This document shows, one piece after another, positions 1-7,541 of a DNA stretch of 21,688 bases. Where the stretch lies: positions 1-21,688 of the forward strand of contig JAQXFL010000036.1 of NCBI GenBank assembly GCA_029250345.1, written 5' to 3'. The translations under genes were made by a program, and so were the position numbers. The number at the start of each line of letters is the position of its first letter. Position 1 is the stretch's first letter. The notes below the pieces were generated by a model. That model saw only the letters and a list, made by a program, of their open reading frames with translations, had not been told where the DNA came from and made no database searches. The DNA comes from Candidatus Poseidoniaceae archaeon. Its GTDB lineage: Archaea; Thermoplasmatota; Poseidoniia; Poseidoniales; Poseidoniaceae.

Positions 1-609
1 TCTGGAAAACTCATGGTCAATGAACGAGAACGTGACGCTGTTTCTGATATCATCATCATCGTGGATTCGCGGTCTGTTGCTGAAACAGGTCCTGTGTCTC
101 GTAATGCCTTGGTATATTCAACCCGAGCAGCTGCTTCTCTTGCGAAGTTCTTCCTCGGCCGACGTGACTCCGTTGGTGTCATTGTATACGGCGACGAAGT
201 CGTGAGTGTTGACAGAGATACGGGTAAGAAGCAATTGTATGTGATTCTAACCAAACTTGCAGGTGCTGTCGCACGTGGAAACATTCCGCTGCAGGTTGTT
301 GTCAACAGAATTATGCCACATATCAACAAAGGTAGTCCGATCATCTTCTTGTCCAATCTCGAAGATGACCCAACCATCGTCAATGCGTTGCGTGACTTCC
401 GAGCTCGTGACTTCGATGTCACAGTATTGACTCCATCTTCTCTTGAGTTTGAATTTGATGCCCGACGCATCGACCGAACTGGATATGAAGTCATGAAAAC
501 AGAACGTGACGTTCTCATCAGTGAACTTCGTGGACTTGGTGTCAATATCATGGATTGGGAGCCTGACATGCTCCTTTCAACCGCACTTGCCGGGGCAAGA
601 GGATTCTGA
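1..609 (+). CDS. DUF58 family (VWA-like) protein, 5'-truncated by the window edge
   Basis: The reading frame is open from base 1 (Ser-Gly-Lys-Leu before the first ATG at 13), so the true start lies outside the window. The visible 202 residues match the C-terminal half of DUF58 proteins: a stretch like the SGKLxVxExE segment that follows the DUF58 signature, then DIIIIVDSRS as the first beta strand of a von Willebrand A-like fold, a helix rich in Ala/Leu, and GVIVYGDEV as the second strand. The MIDAS-type DxSxS is only partly kept (DSRS). DUF58 proteins usually sit beside MoxR AAA+ ATPases and membrane proteins and are thought to act in assembly or maturation of envelope complexes; the substrate here is unknown. 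The next gene starts 9 bases after the stop, with its ribosome binding site overlapping the stop codon, so the two are surely co-transcribed. Confidence 0.8.
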   Translation, partial: SGKLMVNERERDAVSDIIIIVDSRSVAETGPVSRNALVYSTRAAASLAKFFLGRRDSVGVIVYGDEVVSVDRDTGKKQLYVILTKLAGAVARGNIPLQVVVNRIMPHINKGSPIIFLSNLEDDPTIVNALRDFRARDFDVTVLTPSSLEFEFDARRIDRTGYEVMKTERDVLISELRGLGVNIMDWEPDMLLSTALAGARGF

Positions 610-618
610 GGTGAGAAC

Positions 619-1545
619 ATGACTGTATCACGACCATCCAGCGACACTGCTCACCTGTACGACGGTAAAACTGTGCGTTCATCCGCACCTTCACGTAAGA
701 AGGCAGCAGGACAAGTCGGCGTTGGGAGTGAAATCCCGAAAGACGCTATTCCTGAAGTTGAAATTCCCTCGTTCATCGAAAGTCTACTCGGTGGCCCGCT
801 CGTCCCGAAAACGAAGTTCTTGCCACCTGACAAGATGGTTCAGAACCTCCAACTCGGCGTCTATGGGGTCCTTGTAGCTCTTTCATTGATGACTTACATC
901 ATTTCTCCGCCAGACGGTACGATCTGGTACATGCTCACTGGAAGCCTTGGACTTGCAACGATACTCCAATTGGTGATTATTGCAGGTGCTACTGGAACCG
1001 GATTTTGGGGGACTTTCCAACGAGATGGACGATTCACCCTCGCAAGTAACCTTTTGTTCATTCTTGCCATTCTGCGCTTTGCATCATCTAAAGTTACGCT
1101 ATCGAGCGATATGTTTGGTTTGCAAGACAAGCCTTTCCTGCTCTCAGGTCTCGTAGTCGTTTACGCCGTTCTTCTCATCATGTACTTCGAATTGTCCAAC
1201 GGTGTTCTGCGATACTCAATGCTCGATACCAGCATTCGAACCAACGAAGTTTATGTCATGAATCCAAAGAAGATTGTCGGCAAGTACCACCGCTCTCTTC
1301 TCATCAACCCAATAATTGCAACCATCCTTGCAACCATTGTTCTCTCAGCAAACTCCATCCTACCGTTCTTTGTTGGAATCTTTTCCAAAGATACGGCGAC
1401 TCGAATGGAAGAATCAGTCGAATTGATTTCAGTTTACGGTGTAGCTCTTGGCACATTCTTTGTTTTCAGTGTCGTCGGAGGATTGTTTGCTCTTAATCTC
1501 CCAACCCATTTGCAAAGCTACCGCGAGAAGCGTGCAGAAGACTGA
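619..1545 (+). CDS. Six-helix membrane protein, partner of the DUF58 gene
   Basis: A 308-residue protein I cannot assign to a named family. Residues 1-75 are soluble, Ser/Pro/Lys-rich and probably cytoplasmic. They are followed by about six hydrophobic segments (roughly 78-97, 103-124, 140-155, 172-192, 226-252, 270-293) and a short charged tail ending KRAED. Between segments 4 and 5 is a polar loop of about 35 residues. The start is well supported: TGAGGTGAG just upstream is a strong Shine-Dalgarno sequence that includes the stop of the DUF58 gene, with about 5 bases to the ATG. Position behind a DUF58 gene suggests a MoxR/DUF58-type membrane module, but that is context only. Its stop lies 2 bases from the stop of the convergent aspartokinase gene, leaving no room for a separate terminator. 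Confidence 0.75.
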   Translation: MTVSRPSSDTAHLYDGKTVRSSAPSRKKAAGQVGVGSEIPKDAIPEVEIPSFIESLLGGPLVPKTKFLPPDKMVQNLQLGVYGVLVALSLMTYIISPPDGTIWYMLTGSLGLATILQLVIIAGATGTGFWGTFQRDGRFTLASNLLFILAILRFASSKVTLSSDMFGLQDKPFLLSGLVVVYAVLLIMYFELSNGVLRYSMLDTSIRTNEVYVMNPKKIVGKYHRSLLINPIIATILATIVLSANSILPFFVGIFSKDTATRMEESVELISVYGVALGTFFVFSVVGGLFALNLPTHLQSYREKRAED

Positions 1546-1547
1546 AC

Positions 1548-2870
1548 TTAGACCATTGCGGTCAAGCCCAAATGATTGGCTAATGTGTCAAGCATCGATG
1601 AAATATCGTGACGTGACGAGATGACACGAACTGCGTGATCGGTCACCGAAACAATCTCCAGTTCCAGCAATGAAATCATATCCAGCGACAAGAGAGCGTT
1701 TTCTTCACTTGGCAGTTTGTTGCCAACAAGCGAGAACATTACGCCGTACTCCTCTACATCCGGGGTCGAGAAATGGTTCGTTACAATTTGGCTTGCCTTT
1801 TGGAGGTCGTGTTGCGATACAATCCATGAAATCTGGCCAGGAATGGAGTCGAGGTTCCAACAGGCAATGTTCTCACTTGCTAAGTCAATCAGAACGCGCC
1901 CAAGGTTTTCACTTTGGACTTCAAGGGATGAGGAACTGACGGTTAGCCGTGTCACATTTGGTAGGCAACCAATTGCTTTGACTTTGTGCGTTTGAATCAA
2001 ATCTGGACCGATAATGGAAGCCGCTTGTTCCTTTACGATGCTGCGCAGGTCTCGGATTTCCAACGGGATTCCAATTCCTCGAAGAGGTTCAACAGTTGCT
2101 GGATGGAGAACAGGTGTGTCGAGCCTTGCAAGTTCAACCGCTTCACTGTAACCAAGGTAAGGAATCGGCGAGGAATCTAATCCCCATCTCGGATTGAGAG
2201 GAAGCACGCCATCTACATCTTTCCAAAGAATCACTTTGTCAGCATCCACTAATCTCGCTATGGAGGTGGCGGTATGGTCGCTACCGCCACGCCCGAGTAA
2301 GGCGAGTTCACCGTCATCTCCTTCACCGAACCATCCAGTGATTACTGGAGTGCCGAAAAACGCTGAGCGGTCGAGTTCAACCATCGAAGTCTCAAGGTCG
2401 ACCACTGGAGCACGATTGATACCTTTCAATTTGAGGCCAATGTCTTCTGCGCCTACTGGATGTGCTTCAATCCCGTTTTCTTTCAGGTGCTGAGCAACAA
2501 CCAGAGCGGACAGCCGTTCACCAGCAGCCAGCAATCGATTAATTGCAATCCAATTGTTTGGGGACTGCGCCAACTCGTTCAAAGACTGTTCAATCCCGTT
2601 CAAAACTGAACGGAACAGATGACCGTTTTCGCCCTCAACGAGTGATGGAGCAAAACGGAGATGCTGCCTAGAGAGGTCGCTTACCAAACGGCTTGCGTAT
2701 CTTGGTTCTTGACTCGCACGCATAAGGCGGTCTGTTGTCCCCCACAATGCGGAAACGACAACCAACGATTGACCAGGCCAGTGCTCAATGACTTCAGCAA
2801 TCCGATCGAGGTCCGATCTGTCTCTGAGGCAAGATCCACCAAACTTGTGGACTGTGATTGTCTTACGCAT
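1548..2870 (-). CDS. lysC: Aspartokinase
   Basis: Phosphorylates L-aspartate with ATP, the first step to aspartate semialdehyde and then to lysine, threonine and methionine. The 440 residues show the family layout: HKFGGS near residues 8-13 (the KFGGTS lysine loop, with Thr replaced by Ser), VVVSALWGTTD at 37-47, the GRGGSD motif at 193-198, KDVDGV at 217-222, and VLHPATVEPL at about 254-263. A C-terminal regulatory region from about residue 300 looks like two ACT domains, as in feedback-regulated enzymes. There is no homoserine dehydrogenase fusion. The start at 2870 is chosen over an in-frame upstream codon at 2894 because GGAGGT lies 8 bases before it and the protein then begins directly before the KFGG motif; the ATG overlaps the end of aroC by 8 bases, implying translational coupling. 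In this operon it probably also feeds ADH synthase, which uses aspartate semialdehyde. Confidence 0.93.
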   Translation of the reverse strand: MRKTITVHKFGGSCLRDRSDLDRIAEVIEHWPGQSLVVVSALWGTTDRLMRASQEPRYASRLVSDLSRQHLRFAPSLVEGENGHLFRSVLNGIEQSLNELAQSPNNWIAINRLLAAGERLSALVVAQHLKENGIEAHPVGAEDIGLKLKGINRAPVVDLETSMVELDRSAFFGTPVITGWFGEGDDGELALLGRGGSDHTATSIARLVDADKVILWKDVDGVLPLNPRWGLDSSPIPYLGYSEAVELARLDTPVLHPATVEPLRGIGIPLEIRDLRSIVKEQAASIIGPDLIQTHKVKAIGCLPNVTRLTVSSSSLEVQSENLGRVLIDLASENIACWNLDSIPGQISWIVSQHDLQKASQIVTNHFSTPDVEEYGVMFSLVGNKLPSEENALLSLDMISLLELEIVSVTDHAVRVISSRHDISSMLDTLANHLGLTAMV

Positions 2871-3945
2871 CGATAAAACCTCCACGCAAAGCAAGGTCGG
2901 TCAGTACGAGTTGAGCCATCGCTTCGACCACGGCCACGGCACGTGGACCAAGAACAGGGTCATGCCGGCCACCGACGACGAGAGGCTCCACATTTCCTGA
3001 TGCCAAGTTGAGCGTATGTTGTTCAGTGGCTATCGATGAAGGCGGTTTGAAGGCGACAGAGATGTGTATTGGTGAGCCGGTAGCAAGGCCTGCTATCACT
3101 CCGTCTGGTTTAACGCCAACCAGTAAAGGACGCTCACTTGAGCCACCCCATGCATCGTTATGTTCTGTTCCAGTCATCTGGACAACATCGAATCCCCTGC
3201 CGAATACCACGCCTCTAGCAGCAGGTATCGACATCATGGCTCGAGCGAGAGCGGGTTCAAGGCCATCAAACCACGGCTCACCGAGTCCAAGGGGGACACC
3301 AGTGACTCGTAAGTCAACACGACTTCCTATTGAGTTCCGACTCATGCGATGTTGCTCAACGGTATCCACAATTTTTGAAGCAGCTGCAGGGTCTCTGCAT
3401 CGCATTTCTTGGCAATCCTCGTTTTCCCAACGAGGGGGGCACTCATCCATCGAGAGTGCCTCAACAGTACCGATGGCACCTACCTGCGCTTCGCATTGAA
3501 TGCCGAGAGGTTTCAACAGCGGTGAAAGCAGGGCAGCGGATGCTACCAAAGCGGCGGTGAGTCGAGCACTGGATGAACCTCCACCACGTAAATCAGCCTC
3601 GCCGTTTGTGCGTTTATGCATGACCATATCTTGGTGGCCTGGACGAGGGTGATCCGGGAGGAAACTGTAATCTCTCGATTTTGCATCTGTGTTGGCAATC
3701 GAGATTTCGATCTCGCCACCGGTTGTTTTTCCGTCTTCGATGCCGCTGCGGAATTCGACGATGTCTGGTTCCTTTCGCTTGCTGGCATAACGTCCACCTG
3801 GCCGTCGTGCATCCATGGCTCGCTGAATCGCTTGTGTATCCAAGAGAATGCCCTTTGGGACTCCGCTAAGCAGAGCACCAACGCGGGGGCCATGACTGGT
3901 GCCAAATAGGCTCAGTCGGATACATTCTCCGAGGTGCATGTGCAT
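2863..3945 (-). CDS. aroC: Chorismate synthase
   Basis: Converts 5-enolpyruvylshikimate 3-phosphate to chorismate using reduced FMN, the last step of the common aromatic pathway. Motifs in order: LFGTSHG near the N-terminus (usually FGESHG, with Glu replaced by Thr here), the RRPGG segment, HPRPGHQD in the middle of the N-terminal half, GGGSSSARLT (usually GGRSSAR.T), SIPAARGVVFG, and GGRHDPVLGPRAVAVVEAM near the C-terminus, which holds a conserved RHDP-type site. Length is 360 residues, usual for the family. The frame extends to a TTG at 3954, but the ATG at 3945 is the more likely start; another ATG follows at 3939. No clear Shine-Dalgarno sequence is seen. It lies about 50 bases downstream of shikimate kinase and overlaps aspartokinase by 8 bases. 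Confidence 0.95.
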   Translation of the reverse strand: MHMHLGECIRLSLFGTSHGPRVGALLSGVPKGILLDTQAIQRAMDARRPGGRYASKRKEPDIVEFRSGIEDGKTTGGEIEISIANTDAKSRDYSFLPDHPRPGHQDMVMHKRTNGEADLRGGGSSSARLTAALVASAALLSPLLKPLGIQCEAQVGAIGTVEALSMDECPPRWENEDCQEMRCRDPAAASKIVDTVEQHRMSRNSIGSRVDLRVTGVPLGLGEPWFDGLEPALARAMMSIPAARGVVFGRGFDVVQMTGTEHNDAWGGSSERPLLVGVKPDGVIAGLATGSPIHISVAFKPPSSIATEQHTLNLASGNVEPLVVGGRHDPVLGPRAVAVVEAMAQLVLTDLALRGGFIDA

Positions 3946-3995
3946 TGGATTCAATTCTTCGAGTGACCCTTACTTCAAGAAGTTGCGTCTTCACC

Positions 3996-4883
3996 CTAAG
4001 GTACAATATCAGCCGTTATGAATGATGTTTCAATTACTTTCACGATATCTTTGTTGTTTTCAAACAATGCTCGCAATCGATCACAACTTGGTTTGCTAAC
4101 CTTCGGTGCAAGAACAATGATAGCGTTTCCTGAGCCGGACATTCCAGCTGCACGTGCCCCATTGAGCATGGCGTCGTTGGTGATTTTTCGTCCTTGGACA
4201 TCGTTCATGACAGCCACGATTGCCCGGCCGTTCCAGGTTAAGGCAACCAATTCATTTTCTTCTTGTAAGGCGGTAAGGGCTTTTTGGAATGCGGCGCCAT
4301 GCGGTGGAAAATCTTCCAATTGTGGACGATGAGTGCGTTCTCCTCTGCAGACAACCATCACCAGCCAATCGTCATTACTGGGTCCGTTTCCTTCGAAAAG
4401 TACACCCTCAGCAATACTGTCGGCTTGTGGGTCGATGAGTTTCCACCCTGGTTTTAGGCATGCCCATGCATCGTCAATAGACCCAGTAAGGGAGATGCCG
4501 GACGAGATTTGAGCTTGTGCAGCCATGGCAACTAACATTTCATCTGAAACTTCGGTGCCGGTAGCATCGGCAAGTGCCTTCAATGCCGCAATGGATGTTG
4601 CTGCACTGGATTTTAGGCCTTGACGAGGTGGGATTTTACTGATCACAGCCCAGTGTAAATCACCCTTTTCGAGTTTGTTAGGCAACTCAAAACCTGCTTC
4701 CATCCATGCATCAACGATCGCTGGAAGCAGTCCATCAGGGTCATTCGACTCCCGTTTACTTGGTTTGTCGAGTAGCCGAACCGCAATCGGGATATCGAGT
4801 CCGATGCTTGCGCCGTAGCCAAGGCCTGCTGCGTGCAAGAGACTGCACCCACCGTTTGCCTTACCTGCGCCGAGTACTGCCAT
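3996..4883 (-). CDS. aroK: Shikimate kinase, archaeal GHMP type
   Basis: Phosphorylates shikimate at the 3-OH with ATP. It belongs to the GHMP kinase superfamily (homoserine/mevalonate kinase fold), the archaeal form unrelated to bacterial AroK. The signature ATP-binding motif is IPPRQGLKSSAATS at about residues 84-97, preceded by an N-terminal GAGKANGGCSLLHA segment, and the C-terminal motif GMSGSGNAIIVLAP is the third GHMP motif. Length is 295 residues. The frame is open for 13 codons further upstream, but the ATG at 4883 has an AGAGGTGA Shine-Dalgarno sequence overlapping the TGA stop of the 3-dehydroquinate synthase gene, with a gap of only 4 bases, so it is the likely start. Position between two other aromatic-pathway genes supports shikimate rather than another GHMP substrate. 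Confidence 0.93.
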   Translation of the reverse strand: MAVLGAGKANGGCSLLHAAGLGYGASIGLDIPIAVRLLDKPSKRESNDPDGLLPAIVDAWMEAGFELPNKLEKGDLHWAVISKIPPRQGLKSSAATSIAALKALADATGTEVSDEMLVAMAAQAQISSGISLTGSIDDAWACLKPGWKLIDPQADSIAEGVLFEGNGPSNDDWLVMVVCRGERTHRPQLEDFPPHGAAFQKALTALQEENELVALTWNGRAIVAVMNDVQGRKITNDAMLNGARAAGMSGSGNAIIVLAPKVSKPSCDRLRALFENNKDIVKVIETSFITADIVP

Positions 4884-4887
4884 AATT

Positions 4888-5913
4888 TCACCTCTCAGAC
4901 ACCTTACTCGAGATTTCGGCACCTATGTGCCGAGCACCCTTTTGGCACCATCCAAGAATTTTGTCGCCTTCCTCCAGTGATGTTACTGATATCGGGCGAT
5001 TGTCTTGGCTGATGACGCGTACTGTCTCCGCTTGTTGTAAGAACATGCTTCCTTCTTTATCATTTTCATCAATCCACCGAATCAGCACCATTGGTCGAAT
5101 TTCTATTTTCAATCTACCAATCGTCGCACTGCGGTGGATTCCTTGAGTGTTTGTAAGTCGGATACTGTCGCCAGCACTCAATTCCGAGAGATACTTGGTT
5201 GTGCCGTCAGCCATACTCACATAGGCATGAGGCGGCCCAGCATTCACTCGGAATGGGCGCGGAGGGACATATTCTGATTCTACAGTTTCCCCATGAACGA
5301 GTACAAGACTCGAGGCACTGGAGCCGAGCAACATCCCTTCGCCGAGGTGCAATAAGCTGGTTGTGTCGATGCAATAACGTTCGGAGGTGCTTCCATTCTC
5401 TACGGAAGTGATGGTGAGTATTCCGATTCCAGTATGTCCGATAGGCGAATCAGCAATCGCAGTAGATGTTGCCTTTTCCAATCGCTGAGATTTAACGATA
5501 AGTGATGCTTCAAGGAGTTCCTTGTCGGGTCGAATGACCAACGCATCCACTCCCTTTTCGAGAGCGAAACCTGCGCCGTTCGCTTGTTCGACTTCGGTAA
5601 TGGCGGCAGCAATTTTGGTTGGAGTGCCTTCACATGCAGCGATGAGGTTTTCAATTGGAATCATTGACCAGTTCTCGAATTCGAGCACGAGCCATTCGAC
5701 ACTTCCAACGAGTGAACGGGCCGTTTGTTGCGTTGATTCATCGAGAACTGTGATGAAACATCCAATGCGTTTGCCGTCATGAAAAACACGTTCTTTTTCG
5801 AGGTACACATCGGTTGCAAATGCGGTTTCCTGTGAAGTGAGGCGACGGTCTACGCCTTCTGGCAGAGTCACTCCCAATTCTATAGATTGGCGAGTATCGA
5901 GCCATAATTCCAT
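4888..5913 (-). CDS. aroB': 3-Dehydroquinate synthase II (archaeal AroB')
   Basis: Carries out the NAD-dependent oxidative deamination and cyclisation of 2-amino-3,7-dideoxy-D-threo-hept-6-ulosonate (ADH) to 3-dehydroquinate, replacing the bacterial DAHP/AroB route. It is recognised from the long conserved block LLHLGEGMLLGSSASSLVLV (about residues 187-206), HGETVES at 207-213 and PRPFRVNAGPPHAYV at 218-232, and from the IPIENLIA segment near residue 85-92. At 341 residues it has family length. The start ATG is preceded by TGAGGT, where TGA is the stop of the ADH synthase gene. The two enzymes of the archaeal route are thus adjacent and coupled, with a 9-base gap. Confidence 0.95.
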   Translation of the reverse strand: MELWLDTRQSIELGVTLPEGVDRRLTSQETAFATDVYLEKERVFHDGKRIGCFITVLDESTQQTARSLVGSVEWLVLEFENWSMIPIENLIAACEGTPTKIAAAITEVEQANGAGFALEKGVDALVIRPDKELLEASLIVKSQRLEKATSTAIADSPIGHTGIGILTITSVENGSTSERYCIDTTSLLHLGEGMLLGSSASSLVLVHGETVESEYVPPRPFRVNAGPPHAYVSMADGTTKYLSELSAGDSIRLTNTQGIHRSATIGRLKIEIRPMVLIRWIDENDKEGSMFLQQAETVRVISQDNRPISVTSLEEGDKILGWCQKGARHIGAEISSKVSER

Positions 5914-5922
5914 CCAAAAACC

Positions 5923-6720
5923 TCACAGTTCGCAAGCGTTCATTGCTTCTTCCACGGTAGAGTCTTGATGAACCAGCATAACCAGAGCCCTCGCAATTGC
6001 TTCAACGTTCGGATGAGCAAACACCTGACGGCCCATGCATATTCCTGATGCTCCGGCATCCAAGGCGTCTCTGACCAGGGTCAGAATACCTTTCGAGGCG
6101 CCTGTAGCAGGTCCACCGGCAACGAGGACCGGAATGGGTGCGGCTGCAGCAACCTTTTCGAAACTCGTTTTATCTCCAGTCCAAGTGGTCTTTGCAGCAT
6201 CGCAGCCAAGTTCGAATGCAAGGCGTACTGCGTGAGCATTCGCATTGGTTGTGTCCCCATCCATGATGGAAAGGTTCTCTCCACGAGCATACACCATTCC
6301 GAACATTGGGAGTTGGTGATGAAGAGCAGATCGGCTCATCTGGCCCATGCGCTCGATCATTGATGCTTCATTCGGACTGCCCATGTTAACTTGACACGAG
6401 ACGCCAATTCCCCCTCTTGGAAGCACTTCGTCTGCGTTTCCAACCAAGACCTTGTTTGAACTGTCAGCTCCAGCATGACGAGTTGATACTGAAAAATGGA
6501 TGACCATGCTCGTCTCTGAGTCCTCGCACAGGTGGTTGTAATGACTGACGACTCCTTTTTGCGCCAGAATGACATCTACGCCAGCTCGGACCAATGAACG
6601 GATGACATGGTCTGTGTCGATAAGGCCATCAACAGGGAAATCCGATGCGCCATGGTCGATTGGAATCCAAACGCCTCTGCCATTCGGGAGTATTTTCTGC
6701 AAACGACTGGCCTTGTCCAT
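5923..6720 (-). CDS. aroA': 2-Amino-3,7-dideoxy-D-threo-hept-6-ulosonate (ADH) synthase
   Basis: A class I aldolase of the FbaB/DeoC-like fold. In the archaeal aromatic route it condenses L-aspartate semialdehyde with 6-deoxy-5-ketofructose 1-phosphate to give ADH. Visible residues: IPIDHG at 19-24 (Asp22), MVYARG at 142-147 (Tyr144), DAAKTTWTGD at 174-183 (Schiff-base Lys177) and VLVAGGP at 198-204, the phosphate site. The spacing Asp-Tyr-Lys resembles that of the Methanocaldococcus enzyme MJ0400. The sequence could also be read as a related archaeal fructose-bisphosphate aldolase, but the adjacent 3-dehydroquinate synthase II gene argues strongly for ADH synthase. It begins 40 bases after the stop of the Bat-type regulator; that gap holds an 8-bp inverted repeat ending about 7 bases before the ATG. 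Confidence 0.92.
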   Translation of the reverse strand: MDKASRLQKILPNGRGVWIPIDHGASDFPVDGLIDTDHVIRSLVRAGVDVILAQKGVVSHYNHLCEDSETSMVIHFSVSTRHAGADSSNKVLVGNADEVLPRGGIGVSCQVNMGSPNEASMIERMGQMSRSALHHQLPMFGMVYARGENLSIMDGDTTNANAHAVRLAFELGCDAAKTTWTGDKTSFEKVAAAAPIPVLVAGGPATGASKGILTLVRDALDAGASGICMGRQVFAHPNVEAIARALVMLVHQDSTVEEAMNACEL

Positions 6721-6727
6721 GCCTTTC

Positions 6728-6756
6728 GCAAAACCCGCTTGTTCTCAAGGTTTTGC
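6728..6756 (-). promoter_or_regulatory. Inverted repeat in the leader of the aromatic operon
   Basis: GCAAAACC (6728-6735) and GGTTTTGC (6749-6756) form perfect 8-bp arms around a 13-base spacer, filling most of the 40-base gap between the Bat-type regulator stop and the ADH synthase start. In the transcript the hairpin would end about 7 bases before the start codon, where it could hide the ribosome binding region. It may equally be a two-fold operator in DNA. No oligo-T follows, so a plain terminator is less likely. Function is inferred only from position. Confidence 0.5.
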
Positions 6757-6760
6757 ACTC

Positions 6761-7402
6761 TTATTGCGAATTGATTTGTTCGCTTGCCCATTTCATCATG
6801 GCCAATTCTGCCCGATTCAAGTGTTCTTGAAGGGTTGAACGAGGTATGTCCATCAGTTCAGAAAGTTCCCGTAATTTGATCTGTTTTGGATGGTCGTAAT
6901 ACCCAGAGGACGCAGCAACCTTGACGCACTCTATCTGACGCGGAGTGAGCGTCCCTTCAATGATGCTCTGATTGTCAGCCATTTCTACGACCTTAACAGT
7001 ATCCGGTGGAAGCCAAGCACGGCACGTTTTCAAGAATTGAGAAACACCGGATGGAACGCCTCTTACAGTTATTTCAATGCCTTCTCCGCCGTATTTGTAC
7101 GGAGGGAGGATATGAATGTTCGAGAAGCGAATAGCTGCAATCGATAACGGGTGTGAGTTCCAAACCACAAGATAGCCACTCTGTCCTCCATCAAGTTCAG
7201 ATTCGACGTTGAGGAAAGGTACTTCATTCAAGTCCTTGGGGCCTTTTCCCTCGCAGAAATGGGGAAAGATGAGTTGTCGAATGCCCTTTTCTCCGATGTC
7301 AAGGTGGCCAACGACATCGAGAGAATGTGCAATTTTAGCAATTGGAGCATATTCCGAATTCGCCACTGTCTGTGCAGTCCATCGTAAGTGTATTTCTCGC
7401 AC
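6761..7402 (-). CDS. Bat-type HTH transcriptional regulator
   Basis: The C-terminal region, about residues 151-205, matches the HTH-10 (bacterio-opsin activator, Bat) domain: LTPRQIECVKVAASSGYYDHPKQIKLRELSELMDIPRSTLQEHLNRAE is its typical arrangement, given here as residues 152-199 with key positions LTPRQ, GYYD, and STLQEHL. The first 150 residues have no motif I recognise and may be a small-molecule sensing domain, as in other Bat-like proteins. Total length 213 residues. The start is a GTG at 7402, with no Shine-Dalgarno sequence but a TATA-like box about 26 bases upstream, so the message is probably leaderless. It is the first gene of the aromatic operon, which makes it a candidate regulator of that operon and of itself; the actual target is not shown by the sequence. 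Confidence 0.85.
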   Translation of the reverse strand: MREIHLRWTAQTVANSEYAPIAKIAHSLDVVGHLDIGEKGIRQLIFPHFCEGKGPKDLNEVPFLNVESELDGGQSGYLVVWNSHPLSIAAIRFSNIHILPPYKYGGEGIEITVRGVPSGVSQFLKTCRAWLPPDTVKVVEMADNQSIIEGTLTPRQIECVKVAASSGYYDHPKQIKLRELSELMDIPRSTLQEHLNRAELAMMKWASEQINSQ

Positions 7403-7423
7403 AAACTACCTAAGCATGGGTAG

Positions 7424-7431
7424 ATTATAAA
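7424..7431 (-). promoter_or_regulatory. TATA box of the regulator-aromatic operon
   Basis: On the minus strand the bases read TTTATAAT, a good archaeal TATA box, centred about 26 bases upstream of the GTG at 7402. That distance is the usual TATA-to-start-of-transcription distance, so transcription should begin at or very near the start codon. A clear BRE is not visible upstream. Confidence 0.6.
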
Positions 7432-7541
7432 CAGGCAACCAAGAATGTGTCTCGATAAGAGATGATTCAGGGCTTAGGGCCATTTTATTCATCGGCAATC
7501 AACCGATGCTACCAAAGACTAGCACCACCTAGGGCTAAGTG

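Noticed and set aside
1548..2870. Bifunctional aspartokinase/homoserine dehydrogenase
   Set aside because: The protein stops at 440 residues after ACT-like domains; no NAD-binding dehydrogenase region follows.
3008..3499. 163-codon open frame on the + strand opposite chorismate synthase
   Set aside because: It lies fully inside aroC, has biased Ser/Pro/Arg composition with no recognisable motif, and is the usual antisense shadow of a real gene.
3972..3983. ACTTC-AA-GAAGT dyad before chorismate synthase
   Set aside because: Only 5-bp arms in a 50-base gap within an operon; this size of dyad is expected by chance.
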